The position numbers and the translations under genes are program-made. Source: Cellulomonas edaphi (GTDB taxonomy: Bacteria > Actinomycetota > Actinomycetes > Actinomycetales > Cellulomonadaceae). Taken from it: a DNA stretch of 64,000 nucleotides. Within the stretch, counting starts at the first letter, position 1. Each line of letters begins with the position of its first letter. Below, piece after piece: positions 35,878 to 43,432 of the stretch. The stretch spans positions 1,127,471 to 1,191,470 of the forward strand of contig NZ_JAUCGR010000001.1 of NCBI RefSeq assembly GCF_030362815.1. The letters run 5' to 3'. The notes beneath the pieces were generated by a model, which ran no database searches, was not told the origin of the DNA, and saw only the letters and a program-made list of their open reading frames with translations.

Positions 35878-35906
35878 ACGTGGTGGAGTTCCGATTCAAC
35901 GTCTAG
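35878..35906 (+). repeat. attR: right 25-bp direct repeat with the displaced ychF end
   Basis: 35878-35902 equals 34281-34305. The following bases give GTC TAG, so read in the ychF frame it encodes VVEFRFNV and a TAG stop: the relic of the pre-insertion end of ychF. Confidence 0.85.
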
Positions 35907-35995
35907 GGGCGGTGGCGCGCGGCGCACTGTTTACGCGTCCGCGACCTCCACGAGCGGCAGGTGCGGGTCTCAGTCCGGTCAGGCTCGCCTTCGGC

Positions 35996-36414
35996 ATGGC
36001 GGCGCTCGTAGCGGTGGTCGGCGGATTGGCTGCCTGTGCGACGCGCTGGCCAGGCGGTGCCGCAAGCGGCGAACCTGACGACTGGGTGGTCGTGACGTTC
36101 GGCGACACCGAGGCGACGTTCGACATGGAGACCATGAACAGTCTGCTTGCCACCGAGCTGGAGGCCGACGAGGCGCTCCAGACCGCTGACGCTGGGTGGA
36201 TCGACGGGAACGATGTCGGCGATCACCAGTACGACCTCTACTTCGCCGGTACGGACCGCGAGGAGATGTGGACGGTGCTCGACCGGTCTTCGCGCGCGCT
36301 GCCGTTTCGTGGTCGCACGTCGAACTGCGTGCCGGGCTCGACGATCCGGCACCGATCGTCATCACGCCACGAGGAACGCGCGGGACGTCGGCGGCGGGGC
36401 TGGCGCCCGCGTGA
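35996..36414 (+). pseudogene. Frameshifted lipoprotein gene remnant
   Basis: One frame reads MAALVAVVGGLAACATRWPG (lipobox LAAC), then GEPDDWVVVTFGDTEATFDM, ATELEADEALQTAD and a segment up to TVLD near 36285. The sequence continues sensibly only in another frame: PVFARAAVSWSHVEL, DDPAPIVITPRG, to a TGA at 36412-36414. A single-base shift near 36285-36290 therefore splits one small lipoprotein of unknown family. The N-terminal signal lacks a basic region at the given ATG, so the start is also doubtful. It could be a sequencing error rather than decay. Confidence 0.5.
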
Positions 36415-36538
36415 CGGGCGCCGAGGAACAGCCGCCCTTCCCTGGCCATTCGTCGTCGACCGCCGCCCGGAGGACTCCATGAGGTGGCGTCGCCAACGGC
36501 CACTCTCCCGGCCGGAGCTGGAACCGCCGCACCGGATC
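36415..36538. other. Gene-poor junction with a possible truncated gene start
   Basis: ATG 36479 has GGAGG about 6 bases upstream and opens a 38-codon frame (MRWRRQRPLSRPELEPP) that runs into the opposite-strand hydrolase gene. It may be a relic of a lost gene. Confidence 0.25.
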
Positions 36539-37561
36539 TCAGCCGGGTGTGATCGTGTCGGAGGTCCCCGTCGGCGTCGGCTCGGCCGACCGTGACCGGG
36601 GAGCCGCCTCCTGACGCGCGAGCCACTCCAGGATCGCGCGGTTGGTCTCGTCGGGCCGCTCCTGCTGGATCCAGTGACCGCTGTCGAGGGTGACCACCTC
36701 GACGTCGGCCACGAACTCGGACAGCCGCTCCGCGCGCATGATCGTGTCCCGCGCGCCGTAGATCATCAGCGCCGGCTGCGTGATGACGGGGTCCACGTCC
36801 GCGAGCAGGTGCCAGTTCCGGTCGAGGTTGCGGTACCAGTTGATGCTCCCGGTGAACCCCGAGCGCTCGAAGGCGGACGCGAAGACAGCGAGCTCGTCGT
36901 CACTCATCAGCGGATCGCCCTGGGGTGCTGCGGCTCGGGCCAGGTTGATCATCGCCATGCCCGGCTCAGGCGGCGCCGGCGGGACGTTGGTGCGGAACAG
37001 GTTGCGCAGGAACGGGAGCACGTTGCCGTCGAGCACGGCGTCGGCGACACCGGGACGTCGGTTGAAGTGGACGAAGTAGAAGTCCTCGCCGAGCACGGCC
37101 TCCATGGACTCGATCCACGGCGTCTCCCCGCGCTCCTGGTAGGGCAGGCTCAGCGCGACGACCTTGTTGACGCGGTCCGGGTGCAGCAGGGCCAGCCCCC
37201 ACACGACGAAGGCGCCCCAGTCGTGGCCCACGAAGATCGCGTCGTCGTACCCGTAGTGGTCGACGAGCCCCACGAGATCGGCCGACAGGCTCGCGATGTC
37301 GTACGCCGTCACCTCGTCCGGGCGTGACGAGTTCCCATAGCCACGCTGGTTGGGGACGAGGACGTGGTAGCCAGCGGCCACCAGGGCCGGCACCTGGTGG
37401 CGCCAGGAGAACGCGTGCTCCGGCCAGCCGTGGCAGAGCACCACGGGTCGCCCTGCGTTGTGCCGGCCCGCCTCGAAGACTTCGAGCTGGACCCCGTTGA
37501 CGTGGACGATGGTGGGGCTCGGGAAGCGGTCGTGGGTCGAGGTGCTCGTCTGTGAGGTCAT
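36539..37561 (-). CDS. Epoxide-hydrolase-like alpha/beta hydrolase
   Basis: 340 residues. Oxyanion loop HGWP (44-47), nucleophile D114 in GHDWGAFVVW, cap domain with the epoxide-positioning tyrosine region INWYRNLDRNW, acid in YGARDTIM and base in DSGHWIQQE. This set is that of epoxide hydrolases and haloalkane dehalogenase relatives; the HGWP plus cap tyrosine favour epoxide hydrolysis. Substrate unknown. ATG 37561 borders a 25-bp palindrome shared with the divergent WYL regulator, which probably controls it. Confidence 0.88.
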   Translation of the reverse strand: MTSQTSTSTHDRFPSPTIVHVNGVQLEVFEAGRHNAGRPVVLCHGWPEHAFSWRHQVPALVAAGYHVLVPNQRGYGNSSRPDEVTAYDIASLSADLVGLVDHYGYDDAIFVGHDWGAFVVWGLALLHPDRVNKVVALSLPYQERGETPWIESMEAVLGEDFYFVHFNRRPGVADAVLDGNVLPFLRNLFRTNVPPAPPEPGMAMINLARAAAPQGDPLMSDDELAVFASAFERSGFTGSINWYRNLDRNWHLLADVDPVITQPALMIYGARDTIMRAERLSEFVADVEVVTLDSGHWIQQERPDETNRAILEWLARQEAAPRSRSAEPTPTGTSDTITPG

Positions 37562-37580
37562 GTCCCCATGCTGCGGGGCG

Positions 37581-37605
37581 TAACCGGTCATCTCATGACC
37601 GGTTA
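37581..37605. promoter_or_regulatory. 25-bp palindromic operator between hydrolase and WYL regulator
   Basis: TAACCGGTCAT (37581-37591) and ATGACCGGTTA (37595-37605), perfect 11-bp arms with spacer CTC, centred between the two divergent starts. Probable binding site of the WYL protein. Confidence 0.75.
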
Positions 37606-37624
37606 GATGTGCCAATGTCGTCGG

Positions 37625-38578
37625 GTGCGCGCTGACCGTCTGATGGCCACCCTGCTCTTCCTGCAGCAGCGAGAGCAGGTGACCGCGGCGGAGGTCGCCC
37701 GGGAGCTGGAGGTCTCCGAGCGCACCGCACGCCGTGACCTCGACGCCCTGGCCGTGGCTGGGGTGCCCGTGTACTCGATGCAGGGTCGCGGAGGCGGCTG
37801 GCGACTGGTGGGTGGGGCGCGCACGGACCTGTCGGGACTGACCGCGAGCGAGGCGCGTGCGCTGTTCCTGGTTGCCGGACCGGCCTCGGCGGCGACGCCT
37901 GCCGTGAAGGCGGCGCTGCGCAAGCTGGTGCGTGCCCTCCCGGAGACCTTCCGGGACGACGCCGAGGCCGCGTCGTCGTCGTCGGTCGTGGACGTCCGGC
38001 GCTGGGGATCCAGCCGGGCCGAGCACGTCCTGCCCCGCCACCTCGACGAGCTCCAGGACGCGGTGATCCGAGGCGTCCAGGTCCGGCTCGGCTACGTGGA
38101 CCGCGCGGGCACCGAGACCCAGCGGACGGTGCATCCGCTGGGCATCGTCTCCAAGGGGCCGTCGTGGTACCTCGTCTGCGACACGGAGGCGGGCCGACGG
38201 ACCTTCCGGATCGATCGCGTGTCGTCCGCCCGCCCGACCGACGATCCCGTGCGCCGGCCCGACCACTTCGATCTCGCGGACAGCTGGCGCGAGATCGCCG
38301 ACGAGGTGGACCGCGCTCGCACGCCTCTCGCGATCCAGGCGGTGTGCGCACCCGACGGGATCGACGTGCTCCGGATCGCGTTCGGCGGCCGGCTGGAGGT
38401 GGGGGGCTCCACGACCGACGGCCGCATCGAGGTGGTGATCCGCGGCCGCGACGAGCGCATGCTCGCCGGCGAGCTCGCCGGGCTCGTCGACTGGGTCGAG
38501 GTCACCGGCCCCCAGGGGGTCCGGGACCACCTCGCCTCGATCGGCCAGGTGTTGGCTGAGCGATACGGCGGACCGTGA
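37625..38578 (+). CDS. WYL-domain transcriptional regulator (HTH_11-WYL)
   Basis: 317 residues from GTG 37625; ATG 37607 would add MCQCRR. N-terminal HTH (RADRLMATLLFLQQREQVTAAEVARELEVSERTARRDLDAL), a wing GRGGGWRLVGG, then the WYL domain (about 125-210) with VHPLGIVSKGPSWYLVCDTEAGRRTFRIDRV, and a WCX C-terminal extension. WYL domains sense ligands, often nucleic acids or metabolites. It likely represses the divergent epoxide hydrolase and itself through the palindrome. Confidence 0.88.
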   Translation: MRADRLMATLLFLQQREQVTAAEVARELEVSERTARRDLDALAVAGVPVYSMQGRGGGWRLVGGARTDLSGLTASEARALFLVAGPASAATPAVKAALRKLVRALPETFRDDAEAASSSSVVDVRRWGSSRAEHVLPRHLDELQDAVIRGVQVRLGYVDRAGTETQRTVHPLGIVSKGPSWYLVCDTEAGRRTFRIDRVSSARPTDDPVRRPDHFDLADSWREIADEVDRARTPLAIQAVCAPDGIDVLRIAFGGRLEVGGSTTDGRIEVVIRGRDERMLAGELAGLVDWVEVTGPQGVRDHLASIGQVLAERYGGP

Positions 38579-38715
38579 GGGGACCCCGCGCGCCGATCGG
38601 GGTCGTGAGGGGGATGGCCAAGGCGACCGCCCCGGGTGGATGCTGCTCGGGACGAGTCGTGATCGGGTGAGCTCCGACGAATCCGCCGGCCCGACCCGCT
38701 CGGGGGGACTCCGCC

Positions 38716-40614
38716 ATGACCAAGCGCGTCGCAGTCGTCAGTCTTCTTGCCCTCCTCGCAGCGTCGGTCCCGGTCGCGATCACCGCGACCCCGGCCACGG
38801 CGGCCACGGTGACCGTGACCACCACGAGCGACGTCGTCGACGGGGCCGACGGCCTCGTCTCGCTGCGCGAGGCCGTCGACGCGGCCAACGCGGCGGCGGG
38901 GGACACGGTCATCGACCTGGCCGCGTCGGGCACCTACGTCCTCGCAGTGTGCGGTGGTGACGAGGACGCGAATGCCGGGGGCGACCTCGACTACACGGGG
39001 ACGACGGCACTGACGCTGCACGGCAACGGGTCGACGATCGACCAGACCTGCCCGGACGAGCGGGTGCTCGACCAGCTCGAGGGCGCACCCCAGGTGGCCA
39101 TCGACGAGGTCACGCTCACCGGCGGCGACAGCAGCAGCGGCGCGGCGCTGCGCTTCAACGGCGACGTCGTCCTGACCGGCGTGACGGTGTCGGGCAACGA
39201 TGCCGCGACCGGTCCCGTGCTGAACAGCGGCGAGATCACCAGCGGCTCGAGCATCGGGCTCGTCGACTCGGTCGTCGGCCCCAACACGGGCACCGGGGTC
39301 CGGGTGTCACTCGGGGGCATCTCCGTGAATGGGTCGACCATCACGCAGAACACCGGCCGAGGGATCGGCGCGATCGACGGCGCCCTCAGCGTCGCGGACT
39401 CGACGATCAGCGACAACGGCCAGGGCGGCATCTCGACCACGGGGCAGGGCGACGGCGAGCTCGCGTTCGTCCGCTCCACCGCGAGCGGCAACGGCGGGCC
39501 GGGGATCGCCTGCTCCGCGTGCGGCGACCTGGTGGTGACTGAATCCACCGTCACGGGCAACGTGCCCTCGGGCACGACGCTCGGCGGTGGCATCGCCTGG
39601 GGCGTCGACCAGGACCAGCCCACCGACGCGCGCACCGCGACGATCACCGATTCGACCGTGTCCGGCAACACGCGCAACGGACCGGGTGGCGGGCTGGTCG
39701 TCTCGATCGTCGAGCTGACGGACGACGCGCCTCCCGCGCAGATCGTGATCGCCGGCTCGACCTTCAGCGGCAACGCGGCGGCCGGTGCCGACGGGCGCGG
39801 CGGCGGCATCCACGCGATCACCGGGGAGGTGCGCGTCACCAATTCCACGTTCTCGGGCAACTCCGCCCCGGTCGCAGGCGGCGGGCTGTTCACCAGCACG
39901 GGCGACGTGTTCCTGCAGCACGCGACCGTGGTGGACAACAGTGCACCGTCCGGGGCGAACATCGGCACGGGGGAGGACCTGGACAGCTTCGGGTCGATCG
40001 TGGCGTCCCCGGCAGGTGGCGGCACCGACTGTGCGATCGCCGGCACGACGATCTCCGCCGGGTTCAACGTCGGCGGTGACGCCTCGTGCGCGTTCGTCGC
40101 CGGTCCCGGCGACCAGACGAACGTCGGCGACCCGCAGCTGGGGCCCTTGGCGGCCAACGGCGGCCCGACCTTGACGAGGCTCCCGCTTGGCACCAGTCCT
40201 GCCGCCGGCGCGGTGCCCGCGGCCTCGTGCACGGTCGTGGCGGTGGACCAGCGGGGCGTGTCCCGTCCGGCGGGGACCGACTGCGAGGCCGGGTCGGTCG
40301 AGATCGTGGAGCCCGTCTCCGAGGTGTGCACCAAGACCGGGACGCCGGGCAAGGACGTGCTGATCGGCGGGCCGGGAGACGACGTGCTCTGCGGCCTGGG
40401 CGGCGCCGACATCCTCATCGGCGGGCGCGGCGCGGAGCACCTGATCGGCGGCGACGGCGGCGACGTGCTGATCGGCGGGCCCGGGAACGACGAGCTGGAC
40501 GGCGGTGCCGGTAAGGACCTGCTGCTCGGTGGCGCCGGGGTGGACGACCTCGACGGCGGTCCGGGCGTCGACCTGTGCGTGGACCACGACGGGGGCAAAC
40601 CGCGGGTGTGCTGA
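38716..40614 (+). CDS. Secreted CSLREA-type beta-helix protein with C-terminal RTX repeats
   Basis: 632 residues. Sec signal peptide (1-30, VVSLLALLAASVPVAITATPATAA). The CSLREA-like start VSLREAVDAANAAAGDTVIDL leads into a right-handed parallel beta-helix (about 80-470) with repeated STxSGN rungs. The C-terminus (about 545-620) has five to six nonapeptide-like GGPGDD/GGAGKD calcium-binding RTX repeats such as IGGPGNDELDGG. Paired cysteines (ACSACG) suggest stabilisation outside the cell. Likely a cell-surface or exported carbohydrate-binding or adhesion protein; no catalytic motif seen. GGGGGG ribosome binding site before ATG. Confidence 0.8.
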   Translation: MTKRVAVVSLLALLAASVPVAITATPATAATVTVTTTSDVVDGADGLVSLREAVDAANAAAGDTVIDLAASGTYVLAVCGGDEDANAGGDLDYTGTTALTLHGNGSTIDQTCPDERVLDQLEGAPQVAIDEVTLTGGDSSSGAALRFNGDVVLTGVTVSGNDAATGPVLNSGEITSGSSIGLVDSVVGPNTGTGVRVSLGGISVNGSTITQNTGRGIGAIDGALSVADSTISDNGQGGISTTGQGDGELAFVRSTASGNGGPGIACSACGDLVVTESTVTGNVPSGTTLGGGIAWGVDQDQPTDARTATITDSTVSGNTRNGPGGGLVVSIVELTDDAPPAQIVIAGSTFSGNAAAGADGRGGGIHAITGEVRVTNSTFSGNSAPVAGGGLFTSTGDVFLQHATVVDNSAPSGANIGTGEDLDSFGSIVASPAGGGTDCAIAGTTISAGFNVGGDASCAFVAGPGDQTNVGDPQLGPLAANGGPTLTRLPLGTSPAAGAVPAASCTVVAVDQRGVSRPAGTDCEAGSVEIVEPVSEVCTKTGTPGKDVLIGGPGDDVLCGLGGADILIGGRGAEHLIGGDGGDVLIGGPGNDELDGGAGKDLLLGGAGVDDLDGGPGVDLCVDHDGGKPRVC

Positions 40615-40743
40615 GCCGCCCCGCATCGCTCCCGCCCGTTCCCCTGGGTGCGCCCCGGGGCTACTGTGCTGGAAAGGTCGAGCGTCACGCGGGCACAGCA
40701 GAGCGCCCCCGAACGCGCGGACGAGCACATCCGGGAGTCAACG

Positions 40744-41697
40744 ATGACGACGGTGTTTCGATCCCCTGCACGCACGCTGCGCCTGCTGGTGGCGGCGACG
40801 ATCGCGGTCCTGCTGCTGGCGGTGGGTGGCATCGCCGCCGCGTCGTCGGCCTCGGCGGGCAAGCCCGACGGGCACGGCCGAGGCGTGCCGACGAGCAAGA
40901 TCTCGATCCAGCTGTGGACCTTCGCGGAGTACATCGGGTTCGGCACCGATGCCGCGACGGTCGCCAGGACCGAGGAGGTGTTCCGCAGGCTCAGCGCGAT
41001 GGGATACCGCAACGTCGAGCCCTTCACGCTGAGCGGGATGACGGCCAGGCAGTACCGTGCGCTCCTGCGGGAGTACGGGCTCAAGGCCTCGGCACGGCAC
41101 GTCGACGTCGGCACGCCGGAGAACCCCGCCGACATCACGCAGATCCTCAAGGACAACCGCACGCTCGGCATCACGTACTTCGGCTCGGGTGCCACTCCCA
41201 TCTTCCCGCCGCTGTACACGACCGAGGCGCAGTGGGTCGCGTACGCGGACTACCTCGACGACGTGGGCGCCCTGGCCCGCAAGCACGGGCAGCGGCTGAT
41301 GGTGCACAACCACGACGTCGAGTTCGAGACCGCGTTCGGCGGCCGGACGGTCTACGACATCCTGATGGCGCACACCAGCCCGAAGAACGTCGTGTTCCAG
41401 CTCGATCTCTACTGGGCGACCAACGGCGGTGGCCTCGACAACCCGATCGACGTGATCGAGCGGTACGGCAAGCGGATCCAGCTGTTCCACGTCAAGGACA
41501 TGGGCGCCGGTCCGTTCCCGGGGCCGATCGAGATCGTGGGCCGCGGGATCATCGACTTCCCTGCCATCTTCGACGCCGCGGGCGGTCGCATCAGGTACTA
41601 CGTCGTCGAGCACGACCCCCGGTTCGGCGACCCGACGTTCGACCCCTTCGAAGCGGCTCAGGCCGGGTTCGACTACCTCCGGCACGTGAGGTTCTGA
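40744..41697 (+). CDS. Exported sugar phosphate isomerase/epimerase-like TIM-barrel protein
   Basis: 317 residues. Signal-like N-terminus (about 1-40, LRLLVAATIAVLLLAVGGIAAASSASA). AP_endonuc_2-type TIM barrel: ISIQLWTFAEYIG, GYRNVEPFTLSG, HNHDVEFE (metal-type His/Glu), QLDLYWATNGG, LFHVKDMG and YVVEHDP. Family members isomerise or epimerise sugars with a divalent metal; the export signal is unusual for that role. Substrate unknown. Followed by two hairpins. Confidence 0.82.
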   Translation: MTTVFRSPARTLRLLVAATIAVLLLAVGGIAAASSASAGKPDGHGRGVPTSKISIQLWTFAEYIGFGTDAATVARTEEVFRRLSAMGYRNVEPFTLSGMTARQYRALLREYGLKASARHVDVGTPENPADITQILKDNRTLGITYFGSGATPIFPPLYTTEAQWVAYADYLDDVGALARKHGQRLMVHNHDVEFETAFGGRTVYDILMAHTSPKNVVFQLDLYWATNGGGLDNPIDVIERYGKRIQLFHVKDMGAGPFPGPIEIVGRGIIDFPAIFDAAGGRIRYYVVEHDPRFGDPTFDPFEAAQAGFDYLRHVRF

Positions 41698-41708
41698 GGC
41701 ACCGTCCC

Positions 41709-41729
41709 GGGCGCGGCAGGGCCGCGCCC
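41709..41729 (+). terminator. Terminator hairpin after the isomerase-like gene
   Basis: GGGCGCGGC / GCCGCGCCC with loop AGG, 12 bases after the stop. Confidence 0.7.
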
Positions 41730-41751
41730 GCCTGACCGACGTCGTCCGCCA

Positions 41752-41777
41752 GGCACCACCCGCTCGCGGGTGGTGCC
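41752..41777. terminator. Second hairpin before the transporter gene
   Basis: Perfect 11-bp stem GGCACCACCCG / CGGGTGGTGCC, loop CTCG. It may be a back-up terminator or lie in the leader of the transporter transcript. Confidence 0.6.
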
Positions 41778-41907
41778 GCCCAACCCTGCGCCTCGGTACG
41801 TTCCGCGACATGAGGTGGGGCCATCGCTCGGCGCCGAGCACCCCTGCCGTGCTGCAGCCGGCCCGCCACCTCCGATCGACCGCCGACGCGAGGTGTGGGG
41901 AGACGTC

Positions 41908-43392
41908 ATGAGCACGGACGACTGGAAGTTCCTCGCCGAGGCCCTGGTGGTGCTGGGGTGCATCGTCATGGGCACGCGAGCGGGCGGCGTCGGGGTCGGC
42001 CTGTGGGGCGGCCTGGGCACGGCGGTCCTGGTGTTCGTGTTCCAGGAGCCGCCCGGTGAGCCTCCGGCGGCCGCGCTCGCCATCATCCTCGCGGTCGTCA
42101 CCGCGGCCGCGCTGATGCAGGCCGCGGGCGGCATCGACTGGATGGTCGCGATGGCCGCGCGGGTGATCGAGAAGCGGCCCCAGCAGATCACGCTCATCGC
42201 CCCGCTGACGGCCTTCGTGTTCTCGATCGGTGCCGGGACGGGCAACATCATCTACCCGCTGCTGCCCGTCATCTACGACGTGTCCTACCGCAACCACATC
42301 CGGCCGTCGCGACCGCTGACCGTCACGGTGGTCCAGTCGGGCATGGCGCTCGCGGCCTCGCCGGTCTCCGCCGCGATGGCGGCCATGCTGACGCTCACCG
42401 AGGTCGCGCCGTACAACCTGGGCCTGACCCAGATCCTGTCGATCACCCTCCCGGCGTGCGTTATCGGCATCATCGTGACGTCCCTCATCGTCAACCGGAT
42501 GTGGAAGGACCTGGACGACGACCCGGAGGTCCAGGCGCGCATCGCGGCCGGCGAGCTCGCGGCGCCGGGCGCCGCCGAGGCCGAGGCGCTCGTCGCACCG
42601 GCTGCAACGGCGGGGACGGCCGGCACGACGAGCACGGCGACGACCACGACCACGGGAGCCACGCCCCCGCTCACGGGCTCGGCTGCGCCGGTCGGTCTCG
42701 ACACCGCACCCGCGTCGGCCGCGCTCACGTACACCAAGGCCGGGCGCAACTCGGCGCTCGTGTTCTTCGCCGGCGTCATCACCATCGTGCTCCTGGGCCT
42801 GTTCCCCGACCTGCGGCCCTCGTTCGACCTCGACGGCACGGGCGCCGAGCCGATCGACATGACGACCACCATCGTGCTGGTGATGTTCACGGCGGCGGTC
42901 GCGATCATGTTCATCGGGCGCCCGAACGTCGGCGAGGTCCCGGAGCAGTCGGTGTTCAAGGCCGGCATGATCTCGGCGATCGCCCTCTTCGGGATCGCGT
43001 GGCTGACCGCGACGTTCATCGCCGCGCACGAGGAGCAGATCATCGACACGATCGGCGCCTGGGTCACCGACTGGAAGTTCCTGTTCGCGCTCGCGGTCTT
43101 CCTGGTCGCCGCGCTGACCACCAGCCAGTCCACGGCGACCCGCACCATCGTGCCCATCGGCCTGGCCGCCGGCCTGGCGCCCGGGGTCGTCACGGGCATG
43201 TGGGCCGGTGCGCTCAGCGGCGTCTACACGCTGCCCGCCAACGGCACCCAGATCGCCGCCGCGAACTTCGACCACAGCGGCACCACCAAGCTCGGGACCA
43301 GGCTGCTGGACCACAGCTTCTTCGTGCCCATGCTGATCATGGCCGTCGTCACGGTGGCCGTCGGAGCCGTGATCGGCTCGTTCGTCGCCTGA
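41908..43392 (+). CDS. Anaerobic C4-dicarboxylate transporter (DcuA/DcuB family)
   Basis: 494 residues, about 10-12 membrane helices beginning at LAEALVVLGCIVMGTRAGGVGVG. Dcu landmarks are GGIDWMVAMAARVIEKRPQQITLIAPL, GTGNIIYPLLPVIYDVSYRNHIRP and the late TTSQSTATRTIVPIGLAAGL. It exchanges or takes up fumarate, malate, succinate or aspartate. A Thr/Ala/Gly/Pro-rich cytoplasmic insert lies at about 215-270. ATG 41908 with GGGGAGA upstream. The frame continues upstream only as shadow. Dipeptidase and MFS genes follow, suggesting joint use of peptides and acids. Confidence 0.85.
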   Translation: MSTDDWKFLAEALVVLGCIVMGTRAGGVGVGLWGGLGTAVLVFVFQEPPGEPPAAALAIILAVVTAAALMQAAGGIDWMVAMAARVIEKRPQQITLIAPLTAFVFSIGAGTGNIIYPLLPVIYDVSYRNHIRPSRPLTVTVVQSGMALAASPVSAAMAAMLTLTEVAPYNLGLTQILSITLPACVIGIIVTSLIVNRMWKDLDDDPEVQARIAAGELAAPGAAEAEALVAPAATAGTAGTTSTATTTTTGATPPLTGSAAPVGLDTAPASAALTYTKAGRNSALVFFAGVITIVLLGLFPDLRPSFDLDGTGAEPIDMTTTIVLVMFTAAVAIMFIGRPNVGEVPEQSVFKAGMISAIALFGIAWLTATFIAAHEEQIIDTIGAWVTDWKFLFALAVFLVAALTTSQSTATRTIVPIGLAAGLAPGVVTGMWAGALSGVYTLPANGTQIAAANFDHSGTTKLGTRLLDHSFFVPMLIMAVVTVAVGAVIGSFVA

Positions 43393-43432
43393 GCGGCACG
43401 AGACCAGACCCGCGAGAACCAGGGAGTCCGCC

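Larger units (their letters stand above)
34281..35902. mobile_element. Minimal integrated element in ychF carrying a HEPN/DUF5343 pair
   Basis: Bounded by 25-bp perfect direct repeats; the excised circle would be about 1.6 kb (34306-35902). Content is visibly lower in GC than both flanks. It holds only two minus-strand genes; no integrase, excisionase or transposase is encoded. The right junction keeps what looks like the original ychF end (same codons, stop TAG at 35904-35906), so the element entered exactly at the gene end without breaking it. This is the behaviour of site-specific integration, presumably by an integrase acting in trans or since lost. Confidence 0.8.

Noticed and set aside
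35688-35906. 72-codon plus-strand frame ending in VEFRFNV
   Set aside because: Its ending is the duplicated ychF 3' end at attR; the rest is antisense to the promoter region of the DUF5343 gene and shows no protein character.
40350-40590. DNA repeat or mobile element in the RTX region
   Set aside because: The repetition is explained by coding for GGxGxD calcium-binding nonapeptides.
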